Assembly: GCF_049341065.1 (NCBI RefSeq)
Contig: NZ_JBMPIX010000003.1
Coordinates: 124,001-188,000 of the forward strand
DNA length: 64,000 nucleotides
From: Pacificoceanicola sp049341065
Lineage (GTDB): Bacteria > Pseudomonadota > Alphaproteobacteria > Rhodobacterales > Rhodobacteraceae
Reading direction: 5' to 3'
The position numbers were made by a program, and so were the translations under genes. Every line of letters begins with the position of its first letter. Position 1 is the first letter of the stretch. Positions 25,248 through 34,170 of the stretch are shown here, piece by piece. The notes below the pieces were generated by a model that saw only the letters and a program-made list of their open reading frames with translations, did not search any database and was not told the DNA's origin.

Positions 25248-26879
25248 ATGACTCGGAATTCAAGAATAAATGGCGGGGCATCCATTAGGGCCTTGATCGC
25301 CGCCACTGCGATCATTTTCAGCGCGCCTATGGCGATTGCCGATAACGGCTTTTCCTTCCAGGTGACGGCATACAAGCAGGCCGTGGCGGAACGTATTGGC
25401 GAAGACGAGACTGTCGCCGCCTTCTACCGTGAACGTGCGTTCGAGCCGATCTGGACCGGTCCCTCTGACGCGGACCGCGCGCGCCGGGCTGCCTTGTTCG
25501 ACGCCTTGTCGATGGCTGGTGATCACGGGCTGCCCGAAAGGCGCTATGATGCAAGTGCTGTGATGGCGCGCATGGCCACCGCGACAACCGGGCGGGAGCG
25601 CGGCTTGCTCGAGGTTGAACTCACCGGTCTTTACCTGAAATTCGCGCACGATCTTCAATCAGGCGCGCTGGAGCCGTCGAAAATTGTGCCGGGGATCAAA
25701 CGCACAACGCCGCAACGTCCGTCGGGCGAGCTTTTGGCGCGGCTGACCAGCGAAGAGCCCTCGGCGGTGTTTCGCAGCCTTGCGCCGACCACCGCAGAAT
25801 ACACCCGCCTGATGCGGGAAAAGCTTCGGCTTGAGCATCGCATCGCCCATGGCGGCTGGGGGCAGGTGGTGCCGACGGGCAGCCTGAAGCCCGGTCAAAG
25901 CGGCAGCGCAGTGATCGCGCTGCGCAATCGTCTAACCGCAATGGGCTATCTGAAATCTTCACTGAGCGGGACCTATGACAGTGCCATGCAGATGGCCGTG
26001 CAGAGCTTTCAGGAAGATCACGGGATCGAGCCGGATGGCGTTGCGGGCCCAACCACCATGGGAGCGATCAATACCGGCCCCGAAGAGCGGCTCAAGTCGA
26101 TCATCGTCGCGATGGAGCGCGAGCGGTGGCTGAACCTGCCTGAAGGGCGCGGCAAACGCCATGTTCTGGTCAACCTCGTGGATTACCACGCGCAGATCAT
26201 CGATGACGACAAGCTGACCTTTGAAACCCGCTCGGTCATCGGCCATCAGGCCGCGGATCGCCGCACACCGGAATTCTCCGATGTCATGGAGCGTATGGTG
26301 ATCAACCCGTCGTGGTATGTGCCGCGCTCGATCATCGTAAAGGAATATCTGCCTTTGTTGCGGTCCAATCCGGGCGCCGTCGGGCACCTCCAGATCGTTG
26401 ACAGCCGTGGTCAGGTGGTTGGCCGGGGGCGCAGCTTTGCCGGGTACAGTGCCCGCAGCTTCCCTTTTTCGATGCGCCAGCCTCCGGGTCCGCGCAACGC
26501 GCTGGGGTCGGTCAAGTTCCTCTTCCCGAACAAGTACAACATCTACCTGCACGATACGCCCTCGCAGCACCTGTTTTCGCAATCAGTGCGCACCTTCAGC
26601 CACGGCTGTATCCGTCTGGATGACCCGCAGGACTTTGCCTATGCGCTGCTGGCGGTGCAGGAGGACGACCCGGTAGGGTATTTCCAACGCATCCTGCGCT
26701 CGGGGCAGGAAACCAGCGTGCCGCTCAAACAGCCGATCCCGGTGCATCTGATTTACCGCACGGCCTTTACGCAGGCCAAAGGGCAGGTGAACTATCGCCC
26801 GGATGTGTATAACCGCGACGCTTTGCTTTGGCAGGCGCTCTCGAATGCAGGGGTGGCGCTGCGCACGGGACGTAGTTAA
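25248..26879 (+). CDS. L,D-transpeptidase, YcbB/LdtD type
   Basis: Forms 3-3 crosslinks in peptidoglycan in the periplasm. 543 residues from ATG at 25248, with a signal peptide at about 14-31. Order: N-terminal scaffold domain (about 35-200), peptidoglycan-binding domain (LKPGQSGSAVIALRNRLTAMGYL...DGVAGPTTMGAIN, about 210-280), and the YkuD catalytic domain (about 305-480) with SHGCIRLD carrying His452 and Cys454. The C-terminal extension FTQAKGQVNYRPDVYNRDALL is typical of YcbB rather than of ErfK-type enzymes. The partner endopeptidase candidate lies divergently upstream, which links opening and closing of 3-3 bonds. An in-frame start at 25158 would place a long tail before the signal peptide and is not used. 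Confidence 0.92.
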   Translation: MTRNSRINGGASIRALIAATAIIFSAPMAIADNGFSFQVTAYKQAVAERIGEDETVAAFYRERAFEPIWTGPSDADRARRAALFDALSMAGDHGLPERRYDASAVMARMATATTGRERGLLEVELTGLYLKFAHDLQSGALEPSKIVPGIKRTTPQRPSGELLARLTSEEPSAVFRSLAPTTAEYTRLMREKLRLEHRIAHGGWGQVVPTGSLKPGQSGSAVIALRNRLTAMGYLKSSLSGTYDSAMQMAVQSFQEDHGIEPDGVAGPTTMGAINTGPEERLKSIIVAMERERWLNLPEGRGKRHVLVNLVDYHAQIIDDDKLTFETRSVIGHQAADRRTPEFSDVMERMVINPSWYVPRSIIVKEYLPLLRSNPGAVGHLQIVDSRGQVVGRGRSFAGYSARSFPFSMRQPPGPRNALGSVKFLFPNKYNIYLHDTPSQHLFSQSVRTFSHGCIRLDDPQDFAYALLAVQEDDPVGYFQRILRSGQETSVPLKQPIPVHLIYRTAFTQAKGQVNYRPDVYNRDALLWQALSNAGVALRTGRS

Positions 26880-26912
26880 ACCTCTGCCGGCGCGCATATG
26901 CCGGGAGAGATC

Positions 26913-28004
26913 ATGCCTTATACAGTATCCCAGATTGCCGAGGCCCTTGGGCTGGAACTGCAAGGTGACGGCTCGATCGAAATCTGCGGCGTGGCAGAGC
27001 CCGCCAGCGCCGCGGCAGATCAACTGGCGCTGGCTATGAAGCCCGAGTTTGCCGAGGCGATCGGGCAAGGTGACGCGCAAGCGGCCATGCTGTGGCAAGG
27101 CGCCGATTGGCAGGGCTTTGGTCTGAAGGCGGCGCTGCTGGCGCCGCGCCCTCGCTATGCCATGTCCGGCCTATCGGCGATGATGGATCCGGGGCAGGGC
27201 TATGGACCGGGCATCCACCCGACAGCAGTGATTGATGAAACCGCGCAACTGGGCAAAGGCGTTTCGGTTGGCCCCTTGGCTGTGATCGCGGCTGGCGCGA
27301 AGATCGGCGCTGGCAGCGTGATCGGGCCGCAGTGCCAGATTGGATGGCAGGCCGAGCTGGGCGAAGGCGCACTGTTGCACAGCGGCGTCAGAATCGGCGC
27401 CCGAGTGCGCATTGGCGCGCGCTTCATCGCGCAGCCCGGCGCGGTTGTCGGGGCGGATGGGTTTTCCTTTGTGACGCCAGAGCCTTCGGGCGTGGAAAAG
27501 GCCCGCGCCAGCCTTGGGGCTGAGGGCACGGAGGCCACGCAAAGCTGGGCCCGCATTCACAGCCTGGGCGGTGTCGAGATCGGTGATGACGTCGAGCTGG
27601 GCGCCAACAGCTGCATTGACCGGGGCACGGTGCGCGCCACCCGCGTTGGAAATGGCTGCAAGTTCGACAACCTAGTGCAGATCGGCCACAACGTGGTGAT
27701 CGGCGATGATTGCATGATCTGCGCGCAGGTCGGGGTCGCTGGATCGACCCGGATCGGCACTGGGGTCGTGCTGGGCGGGCAGTCAGGTGTATCCGACAAT
27801 ATCGTGATCGGTGACCGCGCCATTCTTGGCGGCGCGACAGTCGCGCTGTCGAATGTTCCGGCCGGACGCGTGATGTTGGGCTATCCCGCCATGAAGATGG
27901 AAACCCACGTCGAGGCCTATAAGGGCCTGCGCCGATTGCCGCGCCTGTTCCGCGACGTCGCAGACCTCAAGAAAGCGGTTTCAAAGCTGATGGGGAATGA
28001 CTAA
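26913..28004 (+). CDS. lpxD: UDP-3-O-acylglucosamine N-acyltransferase
   Basis: Third step of lipid A synthesis: adds a 3-hydroxyacyl chain from acyl carrier protein to the 2-amino group. 363 residues from ATG at 26913, which follows GGAGAGATC. The N-terminal uridine-binding domain (1-95) is followed by left-handed beta-helix hexapeptide repeats (about 100-315), with the catalytic His259 in QIGHNVVIGDDC, and a C-terminal helix. Downstream are an acyl carrier protein and ketoacyl synthase, which may make the acyl donor. It is separated from the usual lpxA/fabZ/lpxB cluster in this window. Confidence 0.95.
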   Translation: MPYTVSQIAEALGLELQGDGSIEICGVAEPASAAADQLALAMKPEFAEAIGQGDAQAAMLWQGADWQGFGLKAALLAPRPRYAMSGLSAMMDPGQGYGPGIHPTAVIDETAQLGKGVSVGPLAVIAAGAKIGAGSVIGPQCQIGWQAELGEGALLHSGVRIGARVRIGARFIAQPGAVVGADGFSFVTPEPSGVEKARASLGAEGTEATQSWARIHSLGGVEIGDDVELGANSCIDRGTVRATRVGNGCKFDNLVQIGHNVVIGDDCMICAQVGVAGSTRIGTGVVLGGQSGVSDNIVIGDRAILGGATVALSNVPAGRVMLGYPAMKMETHVEAYKGLRRLPRLFRDVADLKKAVSKLMGND

Positions 28005-28037
28005 ATCAGCGGCAGCACAGCAAGACAGGGCCAGATC

Positions 28038-28298
28038 ATGACCGTCAAAGACAAGGTGATCGACATCATCGCTGAACAGGCCATGCTGGAGCCATCGGAT
28101 GTGACGATGGACAGCACGCCGGAAAGTCTGGGAATAGACAGCCTCGGGCTGGTGGAATCGATATTCGCCATCGAAGAGGCCTTTGATATTTCGATCCCCT
28201 TCAACGCCAACGATCCCTCGGAAGGCGATTTCGACATCTCCACGGTGTCCACCATCGTCGCCGGGATCGAGAAACTGATATCCGAGCAGGCCACGTGA
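28038..28298 (+). CDS. Acyl carrier protein (specialised)
   Basis: 86 residues with phosphopantetheine attachment Ser35 in LGIDSLGLVESIFAIEEAFDISIPF. It differs from housekeeping AcpP, which has the DSLDTVELVMALEEEF pattern, and has a C-terminal tail (FDISTVSTIVAGIEKLISEQAT). It sits between lpxD and a ketoacyl synthase and overlaps the latter by four bases (GTGA), so the two are coupled. A role in making the 3-hydroxy or 3-oxo acyl groups of lipid A is inferred from context. Confidence 0.9.
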   Translation: MTVKDKVIDIIAEQAMLEPSDVTMDSTPESLGIDSLGLVESIFAIEEAFDISIPFNANDPSEGDFDISTVSTIVAGIEKLISEQAT

Positions 28299-29503
28299 GA
28301 CGCGTTGTCATAACCGGGGCAGGGACGATCAATGCCTTGGGCCAGAACGTGCCGGATACTCTGGAGGCGATGCGCGAAGGGCGCTGCGGCATCAGTGATC
28401 TGCAATTCCGCGACGTTGAGCGCCTGTCGATCCGGATTGGCGGACAGGTCAAAGGATACGAGCCCGAGGTGGTGTTCAACCGCCAGCAACTCGCGCTTTA
28501 TGATCGCTTCACGCAGTTCACCTTGCTGGCAGCCCGCGAGGCGGTGGCGCAGGCGGGTCTGAGTTTCGAGGGCGAATTGGCCCATAAATCCGGCGTGGTT
28601 CTGGGCAATTCCGGTGGCGGTCTGACAACGCAGGATGAAAACTACCGCGCTGTTTACGAAGAAGGAAAGAACCGCGTTCACCCCTTCGTCGTGCCCAAGC
28701 TGATGAACAATGCTGCCGCCAGCCATGTGAGCATGGAGTTCAACCTGAAAGGCCCGTCCTTTACCGTGGCGACCGCCTGTGCCAGCTCCAACCACGCGAT
28801 GGGTCAAGCCTTTCAGATGATCCGCACCGGTCTGTGTCAGGCCATGATCACCGGCGGGTCGGAATCGATGCTGTGCTTTGGCGGTGTGAAGGCCTGGGAA
28901 GGGCTGCGCGTGATGTCCAAGGACGCCTGTCGCCCTTTCAGCGCCACCCGCAATGGCATGGTGCAGGGCGAGGGCGCCGGGGTCTTTGTTTTCGAGGACT
29001 ATGACCACGCCAAAGCGCGCGGCGCCACGATCCTTTGCGAAGTGCTTGGCTTTGCCATGACCTCGGACGCCGCCGACATTGTCATGCCGTCCAAGCAAGG
29101 CGCGGCGCGGGCGATCTCGGGCGCATTGCAGGATGGCGGCATCGCCAAAGAGCGCGTGGGCTATATCAATGCGCATGGCACCGGGACCGCGGCCAATGAC
29201 AAAACCGAATGTGCAGCCGTCGCTGACGTTTTTGGCACCCATGCGGACGATCTGATGATTTCATCAACCAAGTCGATGCACGGTCACTTGATCGGTGGCA
29301 CCGGCGCGGTGGAGCTTTTGGCCTGCATCATGGCACTGCGCGACGGCGTGATCGCGCCGACCATCGGCTACGAAGAGCCTGACCCGGAATGCGCGCTCGA
29401 CGTAGTCCCGAATGAGGCGCGCAATGCGCAGGTTGATGTTGTGCTGTCGAACGCCTTTGCCTTTGGCGGCCTCAACGCTGTCCTTGCCCTCGGCCGCACC
29501 TGA
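28295..29503 (+). CDS. Beta-ketoacyl-ACP synthase, FabF-like
   Basis: 402 residues beginning with GTG. The catalytic triad is complete: Cys162 in TACASSN, His294 in NAHGTGT and His331 in KSMHGHLIGGTGA. It condenses an acyl-enzyme with malonyl-ACP. Coupled to the specialised acyl carrier protein and downstream of lpxD, it is unlikely to be the only FabF of the cell; a dedicated synthase for lipid A or another special acyl chain is inferred. It ends the three-gene unit; a 7-bp GC hairpin follows at 29570. Confidence 0.9.
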   Translation: MRRVVITGAGTINALGQNVPDTLEAMREGRCGISDLQFRDVERLSIRIGGQVKGYEPEVVFNRQQLALYDRFTQFTLLAAREAVAQAGLSFEGELAHKSGVVLGNSGGGLTTQDENYRAVYEEGKNRVHPFVVPKLMNNAAASHVSMEFNLKGPSFTVATACASSNHAMGQAFQMIRTGLCQAMITGGSESMLCFGGVKAWEGLRVMSKDACRPFSATRNGMVQGEGAGVFVFEDYDHAKARGATILCEVLGFAMTSDAADIVMPSKQGAARAISGALQDGGIAKERVGYINAHGTGTAANDKTECAAVADVFGTHADDLMISSTKSMHGHLIGGTGAVELLACIMALRDGVIAPTIGYEEPDPECALDVVPNEARNAQVDVVLSNAFAFGGLNAVLALGRT

Positions 29504-29569
29504 TCCAGAAGTGCGCTGCCGCGCGCAGGAAATCTCGTCGGCGGTCTGAGGCCTTCTCCTCGGTGTTCA

Positions 29570-29587
29570 CGGGGGGCTAACCCCCCG
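29570..29587. terminator. GC hairpin between convergent ketoacyl synthase and mnmA genes
   Basis: CGGGGGG-CTAA-CCCCCCG, a 7-bp stem with a tetraloop. No T-run follows on either strand, so termination is uncertain. Confidence 0.4.
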
Positions 29588-29622
29588 CTTCGCTGCGGAT
29601 CGCAAATGGCGCCCTGTTCAGA

Positions 29623-30765
29623 TCAGTAGCCGCGCCAGATCCATCCGCCGCCAAAGATTCGCGACCCTTCGCTTTCGTAAAACACACAGGCTTGGCCCGG
29701 GCTTACCCCTTCTTCGGGGGTCAAAAGCTCAACTTCGGCGGTTGTGTCCGAAAGCGGGCGAACAATCGCTTCACGAGGGGGGCGGGTCGACCGGACCTTG
29801 ACCGAGAGGTGCCATTCGCTTTGCGATGTAAAGGGCGCATCGCCAAGCCAGTTGATTTCGCGCACCGGGATCGTGCGGGTAGCCAGCATCTCTTTCGGCC
29901 CGACAACCACGTGCTTCTTATCAACGTCGAGCCGCACCACATAAAGCGGATCAGCCAGCCCGCCGATCCCCAATCCACGGCGCTGGCCGATGGTATAGTG
30001 GATCACGCCTTTGTGGGCGCCCAGAACGCGGCCGTCCGCATGAACGATCTCGCCCGGTTCCGCAGCGCCGGGGCGCAGTTTTTCGATCACGCTGGCATAG
30101 TTGCCGTCGGGGACAAAGCAGATGTCCTGACTGTCGGGTTTGTCCGCGACAGCCAGTCCATATTTCGCCGCCAACTGCCGCGTTGCCTCTTTCGAGGGGA
30201 GGTGCCCCAGAGGGAAGCGCAGATAGGACAGTTGCTCGGGCGTGGTGGAGAACAGAAAATAGCTCTGATCTCGGTTCGCATCTGCGGCGCTGTGCAGTTC
30301 GGGGCCGTCGGCACCCAGCTTTCGCTGGATATAATGCCCCGTGGCCATGCAATCGGCCTCCAGATCCTTGGCGGTTTCCAGAAGGTCCTTGAATTTGACC
30401 CGTTCGTTGCAGCGAATGCAGGGCACCGGAGTCGCGCCGCCCAGATAGCTTTCGGCGAATTCGTCGATCACCGCGTCCCGGAAGATATTTTCGTAATCAA
30501 GAACGTAGTGGGGAAAGTTCATTTCCTCCGCGACGCGCCGTGCATCATGGATATCGATGCCGGCACAGCACGCGCCCTTTTTGGCGAGCGCAGCGCCGTG
30601 GTCGTACAGCTGCAGCGTCACGCCGATGACATCGTAACCTTCGTCTTTCAGTTGCGCGGCCACGACCGAGCTGTCCACGCCGCCAGACATGGCAACGACG
30701 ACTCGGGTTTCCGAGGGCGGTTTGGGCAGGCCCAGTGAATTCAAAGGGGCCGGATCGAGTGGCAT
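29623..30765 (-). CDS. mnmA: tRNA-specific 2-thiouridylase MnmA
   Basis: Makes 2-thiouridine at wobble position 34 of tRNA-Glu, -Gln and -Lys. 380 residues. The PP-loop is AMSGGVDSS (about 25-33); catalytic cysteines are in PVPCIRCNERVKF and SQDICFV, and ATGHY lies between. The C-terminal beta domain (about 290-375) ends FGGGWI. AAGGAG precedes the ATG by six bases. It is divergent from sciP, the order commonly seen in Rhodobacteraceae. Confidence 0.95.
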   Translation of the reverse strand: MPLDPAPLNSLGLPKPPSETRVVVAMSGGVDSSVVAAQLKDEGYDVIGVTLQLYDHGAALAKKGACCAGIDIHDARRVAEEMNFPHYVLDYENIFRDAVIDEFAESYLGGATPVPCIRCNERVKFKDLLETAKDLEADCMATGHYIQRKLGADGPELHSAADANRDQSYFLFSTTPEQLSYLRFPLGHLPSKEATRQLAAKYGLAVADKPDSQDICFVPDGNYASVIEKLRPGAAEPGEIVHADGRVLGAHKGVIHYTIGQRRGLGIGGLADPLYVVRLDVDKKHVVVGPKEMLATRTIPVREINWLGDAPFTSQSEWHLSVKVRSTRPPREAIVRPLSDTTAEVELLTPEEGVSPGQACVFYESEGSRIFGGGWIWRGY

Positions 30766-30888
30766 GGCAATCTCCTTGGGATTGGGACGGAATATAGGAA
30801 AATTCGACCTACTCTCAAGGGGCGCTTTTAGTCCGTGTTAAGCGCTTCATGGCTTGATGTCCCCAGTCCGAATGAGGGGATGACGAGT

Positions 30889-31167
30889 ATGTACCTTAAA
30901 AAGATCGATGGGCCACGCGCTGTTAAACTGCCAGATGGCAGCGTCATGACACGCGCCGATCTTCCGCCTGCGGAAACTCGCCGTTGGGTGGCGTCGCGCA
31001 AAGCTGCCGTTGTCAGGGCGGTTCAATTCGGATTGATCACAAGTGATCAGGCGATGGAGCGCTATGGACTCAGCGCTGAGGAGCTGATGACATGGGTGCG
31101 GTCCGCTGCCCGCCACGGCGAAGACGCTCTAAAAGCCACAAGAGTGCAGAAATATCGTCAACCTTAG
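30889..31167 (+). CDS. sciP: CtrA inhibitor SciP (DUF1153)
   Basis: 92 residues, the length of Caulobacter SciP. The helix-turn-helix-bearing DUF1153 core is unmistakable: MYLKKIDGPRAVKLPDGSVMTRADLPP, then RWVASRKAAVVRAVQFGLIT, then AMERYGLSAEELMTWVRSAARHGEDALKATRVQKYR. SciP binds CtrA and blocks its activation of target promoters in G1. Lying 106 bp upstream of ctrA makes the pairing certain in this case. The start at 30889 follows GAGGGGATGACGAGT; an upstream in-frame ATG at 30835 is not supported. Confidence 0.93.
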   Translation: MYLKKIDGPRAVKLPDGSVMTRADLPPAETRRWVASRKAAVVRAVQFGLITSDQAMERYGLSAEELMTWVRSAARHGEDALKATRVQKYRQP

Positions 31168-31168
31168 G

Positions 31169-31180
31169 TTGAATATTCAA
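31169..31180. promoter_or_regulatory. Perfect palindrome after sciP
   Basis: TTGAATATTCAA, directly behind and partly sharing bases with another palindrome, CAACCT-T-AGGTTG (31159-31171), which spans the sciP stop. Role unknown; it is 94 bp before ctrA. Confidence 0.35.
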
Positions 31181-31197
31181 TTTTATTCCGATACTGA

Positions 31198-31224
31198 TTA
31201 ATGCGGTAATTAGGCGTTAACTAT
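31198..31224 (+). promoter_or_regulatory. Candidate CtrA sites in front of ctrA
   Basis: TTAA-N7-ATTA (31198-31212) is one base off the TTAA-N7-TTAA CtrA box, and TTAACTAT (31217-31224) is one base off the TTAACCAT half-site form. Both lie 50-75 bp before the ctrA start, which would suit autoregulation as in Caulobacter. Inferred from consensus. Confidence 0.5.
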
Positions 31225-31273
31225 TATCCGACAGGTTCAGTCCAGCCCTGAGGAATTAAGTTGGAGACTTTCT

Positions 31274-31990
31274 ATGCGCATTCTACTGGTGGAAGACGAT
31301 CCCACTACGTCAAAAAGTATCGAATTGATGCTATCTCATGCCAATCTGAATGTTTACGCGACAGATCTGGGTGAGGAAGGGATCGACCTTGCCAAGCTCT
31401 ATGACTACGATCTGATCCTGTTGGACCTGAACCTGCCCGACATAAATGGGCACGAAGTTCTGCGCCAACTGCGCGTAGCGCGTGTCGAAACGCCGATCCT
31501 AATCCTGTCCGGTGAAGACGATACCCAGAGCAAAATCAAAGGGTTCGGCTTTGGCGCTGATGACTACATGACCAAACCCTTCCACCGTGATGAACTGATT
31601 GCGCGCATCCACGCAATCATTCGCCGGTCCAAGGGGCACTCCCAGTCGGTCATCCGAACCGGCAAGATCTCGGTGAACCTTGATGCCAAGACGGTTGAGG
31701 TGGCCGGGAAGTCGGTGCATCTGACCGGCAAGGAATATCAGATGCTGGAGCTGCTCAGCCTGCGCAAAGGCACCACGCTGACCAAGGAAATGTTCCTTAA
31801 TCATCTATACGGCGGCATGGACGAACCCGAGCTCAAGATCATTGACGTTTTCATCTGCAAGTTGCGCAAGAAGCTTTCTGAAGCGACCGGCGACGACAAC
31901 TATATCGAAACCGTCTGGGGCCGCGGCTATGTCCTGCGGGATCCCGATCCCAGCCTGGACGAAACCAAGCGGCTTGCTGCCAGCGCCTGA
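31274..31990 (+). CDS. ctrA: Cell cycle response regulator CtrA
   Basis: OmpR-type master regulator; in Rhodobacterales it controls motility, gene transfer agent and quorum-related genes and is usually not essential. 238 residues. The receiver begins MRILLVEDDPTTSKSIELML, with phospho-Asp51 in ILLDLNLPDINGHEVLR, Thr/Ser79 region LSGEDD and Lys in MTKPFHRDEL. The C-terminal winged helix (about 130-232) includes LTGKEYQMLELLSLRKGTT and YIETVWGRGYVLRDP, near-identical to other CtrA proteins. The C-terminus lacks the Ala-Ala end that Caulobacter uses for ClpXP only in part: it ends AASA. sciP is upstream. Confidence 0.97.
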   Translation: MRILLVEDDPTTSKSIELMLSHANLNVYATDLGEEGIDLAKLYDYDLILLDLNLPDINGHEVLRQLRVARVETPILILSGEDDTQSKIKGFGFGADDYMTKPFHRDELIARIHAIIRRSKGHSQSVIRTGKISVNLDAKTVEVAGKSVHLTGKEYQMLELLSLRKGTTLTKEMFLNHLYGGMDEPELKIIDVFICKLRKKLSEATGDDNYIETVWGRGYVLRDPDPSLDETKRLAASA

Positions 31991-32014
31991 CGCTGGACCT
32001 TGCCTTGATGCGCG

Positions 32015-32038
32015 CCTATCACTCTGCTGAGTGATAGG
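32015..32038 (+). other. Perfect hairpin in the ctrA-ligA spacer
   Basis: CCTATCACTC-TGCT-GAGTGATAGG, a 10-bp stem and tetraloop 24 bases after the ctrA stop and 17 before ligA. No T-run follows, so it may protect the ctrA 3' end or reduce readthrough, or be a DNA operator. Confidence 0.5.
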
Positions 32039-32055
32039 GCGTAGAGGGCAGGGAC

Positions 32056-34170
32056 ATGGCCGACAAAGCGGTAGATGCGCTGAGCGAAAATGAGGCACGC
32101 GATGAGCTTGCCCGTTTGTCTGATCTTCTTGCACGGGCCAATCGCGCCTATCACGCAGAAGATGCGCCGGATATTTCAGACGCCGATTATGACAGGCTCA
32201 AACGTCGGAACGCCGAGATCGAGGCGCGCTTTGCCCATCTGAAACGCCAGGACAGCCCCTCCGAGCAGGTTGGGGCAGCTCCGGCCGAAGGCTTTTCAAA
32301 AGTCCGCCACGCGGTTCGGATGATGTCGTTGTCAAATGCGTTTGACGACGAAGACATTGACGATTTCGATGCATCCATCAGGCGATATCTGGGGCTGAGC
32401 GACAGTGATCCCCTGCGCTACACCGGCGAGCCGAAAATCGACGGCCTGTCGCTTTCCCTGCGCTACGAGCATGGCAGGCTGATACAGGCCGCCACCCGCG
32501 GCGATGGCTCGGAAGGAGAGAATGTCACGGCGAATGCGCGCACGATCGCGGATATCCCGGACACTCTGAGCGGCGCCCCCGAAGTTCTGGAAGTGCGCGG
32601 CGAAGTTTACATGAGCCATGCTGATTTCGCGGATTTGAACGCACGTCAAAGCGCCCGGGGCGGCAAGACCTTTGCCAACCCGCGCAATGCCGCCGCCGGA
32701 AGCCTGCGGCAACTGGATGCAAACATCACCCGCGACCGCCCGTTGCGCTTTTTCGCCTATTCCTGGGGCGAATTGACGGCCCCGTTGGCCGAAACTCAGG
32801 TACAGGCCATCGCACGCCTTAAGGACTTGGGCTTTCAAACCAATCCTTTGACCTCGCTTTGTGACGGGCCGGAACAGATGCTCGCCCATTACAGGCAGAT
32901 CGAAAAACAGCGCGCGACGCTGGGCTATGACATCGACGGCGTCGTATACAAAGTGAACGATCTTGGTTTTCAGGCACGACTGGGCTTTCGCTCGACCACG
33001 CCGAGATGGGCGATCGCGCATAAATTCCCGGCGGAACTGGCCTGGACCCGGCTTGAAAGTATCGACATTCAGGTGGGCCGCACGGGAGCCTTGTCGCCAG
33101 TTGCGCGACTGACTCCGGTGACCGTGGGCGGCGTGGTGGTCTCCAACGCGACGCTGCACAATGAAGATTACATTGCGGGCCGTGATAGCGAAGGCAATGA
33201 GATCCGGGAGGGCAAAGACATCCGTGTCGGTGATTGGGTGCAGGTCTATCGCGCCGGCGACGTGATTCCCAAGGTGGCGGATGTGGACCTTGGCAAGCGG
33301 CCCAAGGATGCGAAACCTTTTGAATTTCCCACGACTTGTCCGGAATGCGGCTCGGACGCGATCCGCGAAGAAGGGGATGCGGTTCGCCGCTGCTCGGGCG
33401 GAATGATTTGCCCGGCGCAGGCGATTGAAAAGCTGAAACATCTTGTGTCGCGCGCGGCCTTTGACATCGAAGGGCTTGGGGCCAAGCAGGTCGAACAGTT
33501 CTACACCGATGGCTGGGTGAAGGAGCCCGCCGATATCTTTGATCTGAAAGAGAAATTTGGCAGCGGCATTCAGCAATTGAAGAACCGCGAAGGTTGGGGT
33601 GAGAAATCGGCAAACAACCTGTTCGATGCCATTGATGAGCGTCGCTCGATCGCCTTGGGGCGTGTGATCTTTGCCCTTGGTATCCGCCATGTGGGCGAAA
33701 GCGCCTCGAACCTGCTGGCCCGTCACTATGGCACCTGGTCGGTTTTTGAGAGCGCGATGTTGGAGGCCGCGCCGATGGAAGGCCCCGCGTGGGACGACTT
33801 GCTGTCCATCGACGGCGTCGGCAAGGTCATGGCGCAATCCCTGGTGTCCGCGATGAACCAAGAGGCTGAGCGCGCCTCGATTGATCGGCTGGTGGCCCAC
33901 CTCAACATACAGGAGGCCGAGCGCCCGGCGACGGACGGCAGCCCGGTGGCGGGAAAAACCGTGGTGTTCACGGGCACGCTCGAAAAGATGAGCAGGGCAG
34001 AAGCCAAGGCGCGGGCCGAGTCGCTTGGCGCCAAGGTTTCGGGCTCGGTGTCGAAAAAGACCGATATTGTGGTGGCGGGCCCCGGGGCGGGCAGCAAAGA
34101 AAAAAAGGCGCAAGAACTGGGGCTTACGGTCCTGGATGAGGATGGCTGGCTGGAGCTGATCGGCGGATGA
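32056..34170 (+). CDS. ligA: NAD+-dependent DNA ligase
   Basis: Seals nicks in replication and repair. 704 residues. Adenylated Lys127 is in GEPKIDGLSLSLRYE, followed by the OB fold, the four-Cys zinc finger (TTCPECGS...RCSGGMICPAQ, about 425-450), helix-hairpin-helix repeats and the C-terminal BRCT domain (about 620-704). All parts are intact. The stop overlaps the recG start (ATGA). Confidence 0.97.
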   Translation: MADKAVDALSENEARDELARLSDLLARANRAYHAEDAPDISDADYDRLKRRNAEIEARFAHLKRQDSPSEQVGAAPAEGFSKVRHAVRMMSLSNAFDDEDIDDFDASIRRYLGLSDSDPLRYTGEPKIDGLSLSLRYEHGRLIQAATRGDGSEGENVTANARTIADIPDTLSGAPEVLEVRGEVYMSHADFADLNARQSARGGKTFANPRNAAAGSLRQLDANITRDRPLRFFAYSWGELTAPLAETQVQAIARLKDLGFQTNPLTSLCDGPEQMLAHYRQIEKQRATLGYDIDGVVYKVNDLGFQARLGFRSTTPRWAIAHKFPAELAWTRLESIDIQVGRTGALSPVARLTPVTVGGVVVSNATLHNEDYIAGRDSEGNEIREGKDIRVGDWVQVYRAGDVIPKVADVDLGKRPKDAKPFEFPTTCPECGSDAIREEGDAVRRCSGGMICPAQAIEKLKHLVSRAAFDIEGLGAKQVEQFYTDGWVKEPADIFDLKEKFGSGIQQLKNREGWGEKSANNLFDAIDERRSIALGRVIFALGIRHVGESASNLLARHYGTWSVFESAMLEAAPMEGPAWDDLLSIDGVGKVMAQSLVSAMNQEAERASIDRLVAHLNIQEAERPATDGSPVAGKTVVFTGTLEKMSRAEAKARAESLGAKVSGSVSKKTDIVVAGPGAGSKEKKAQELGLTVLDEDGWLELIGG

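Noticed and set aside
29521..29622. Short open frames in the fabF-mnmA spacer
   Set aside because: None exceeds about 30 codons with a start and ribosome binding site; only the GC hairpin is supported.
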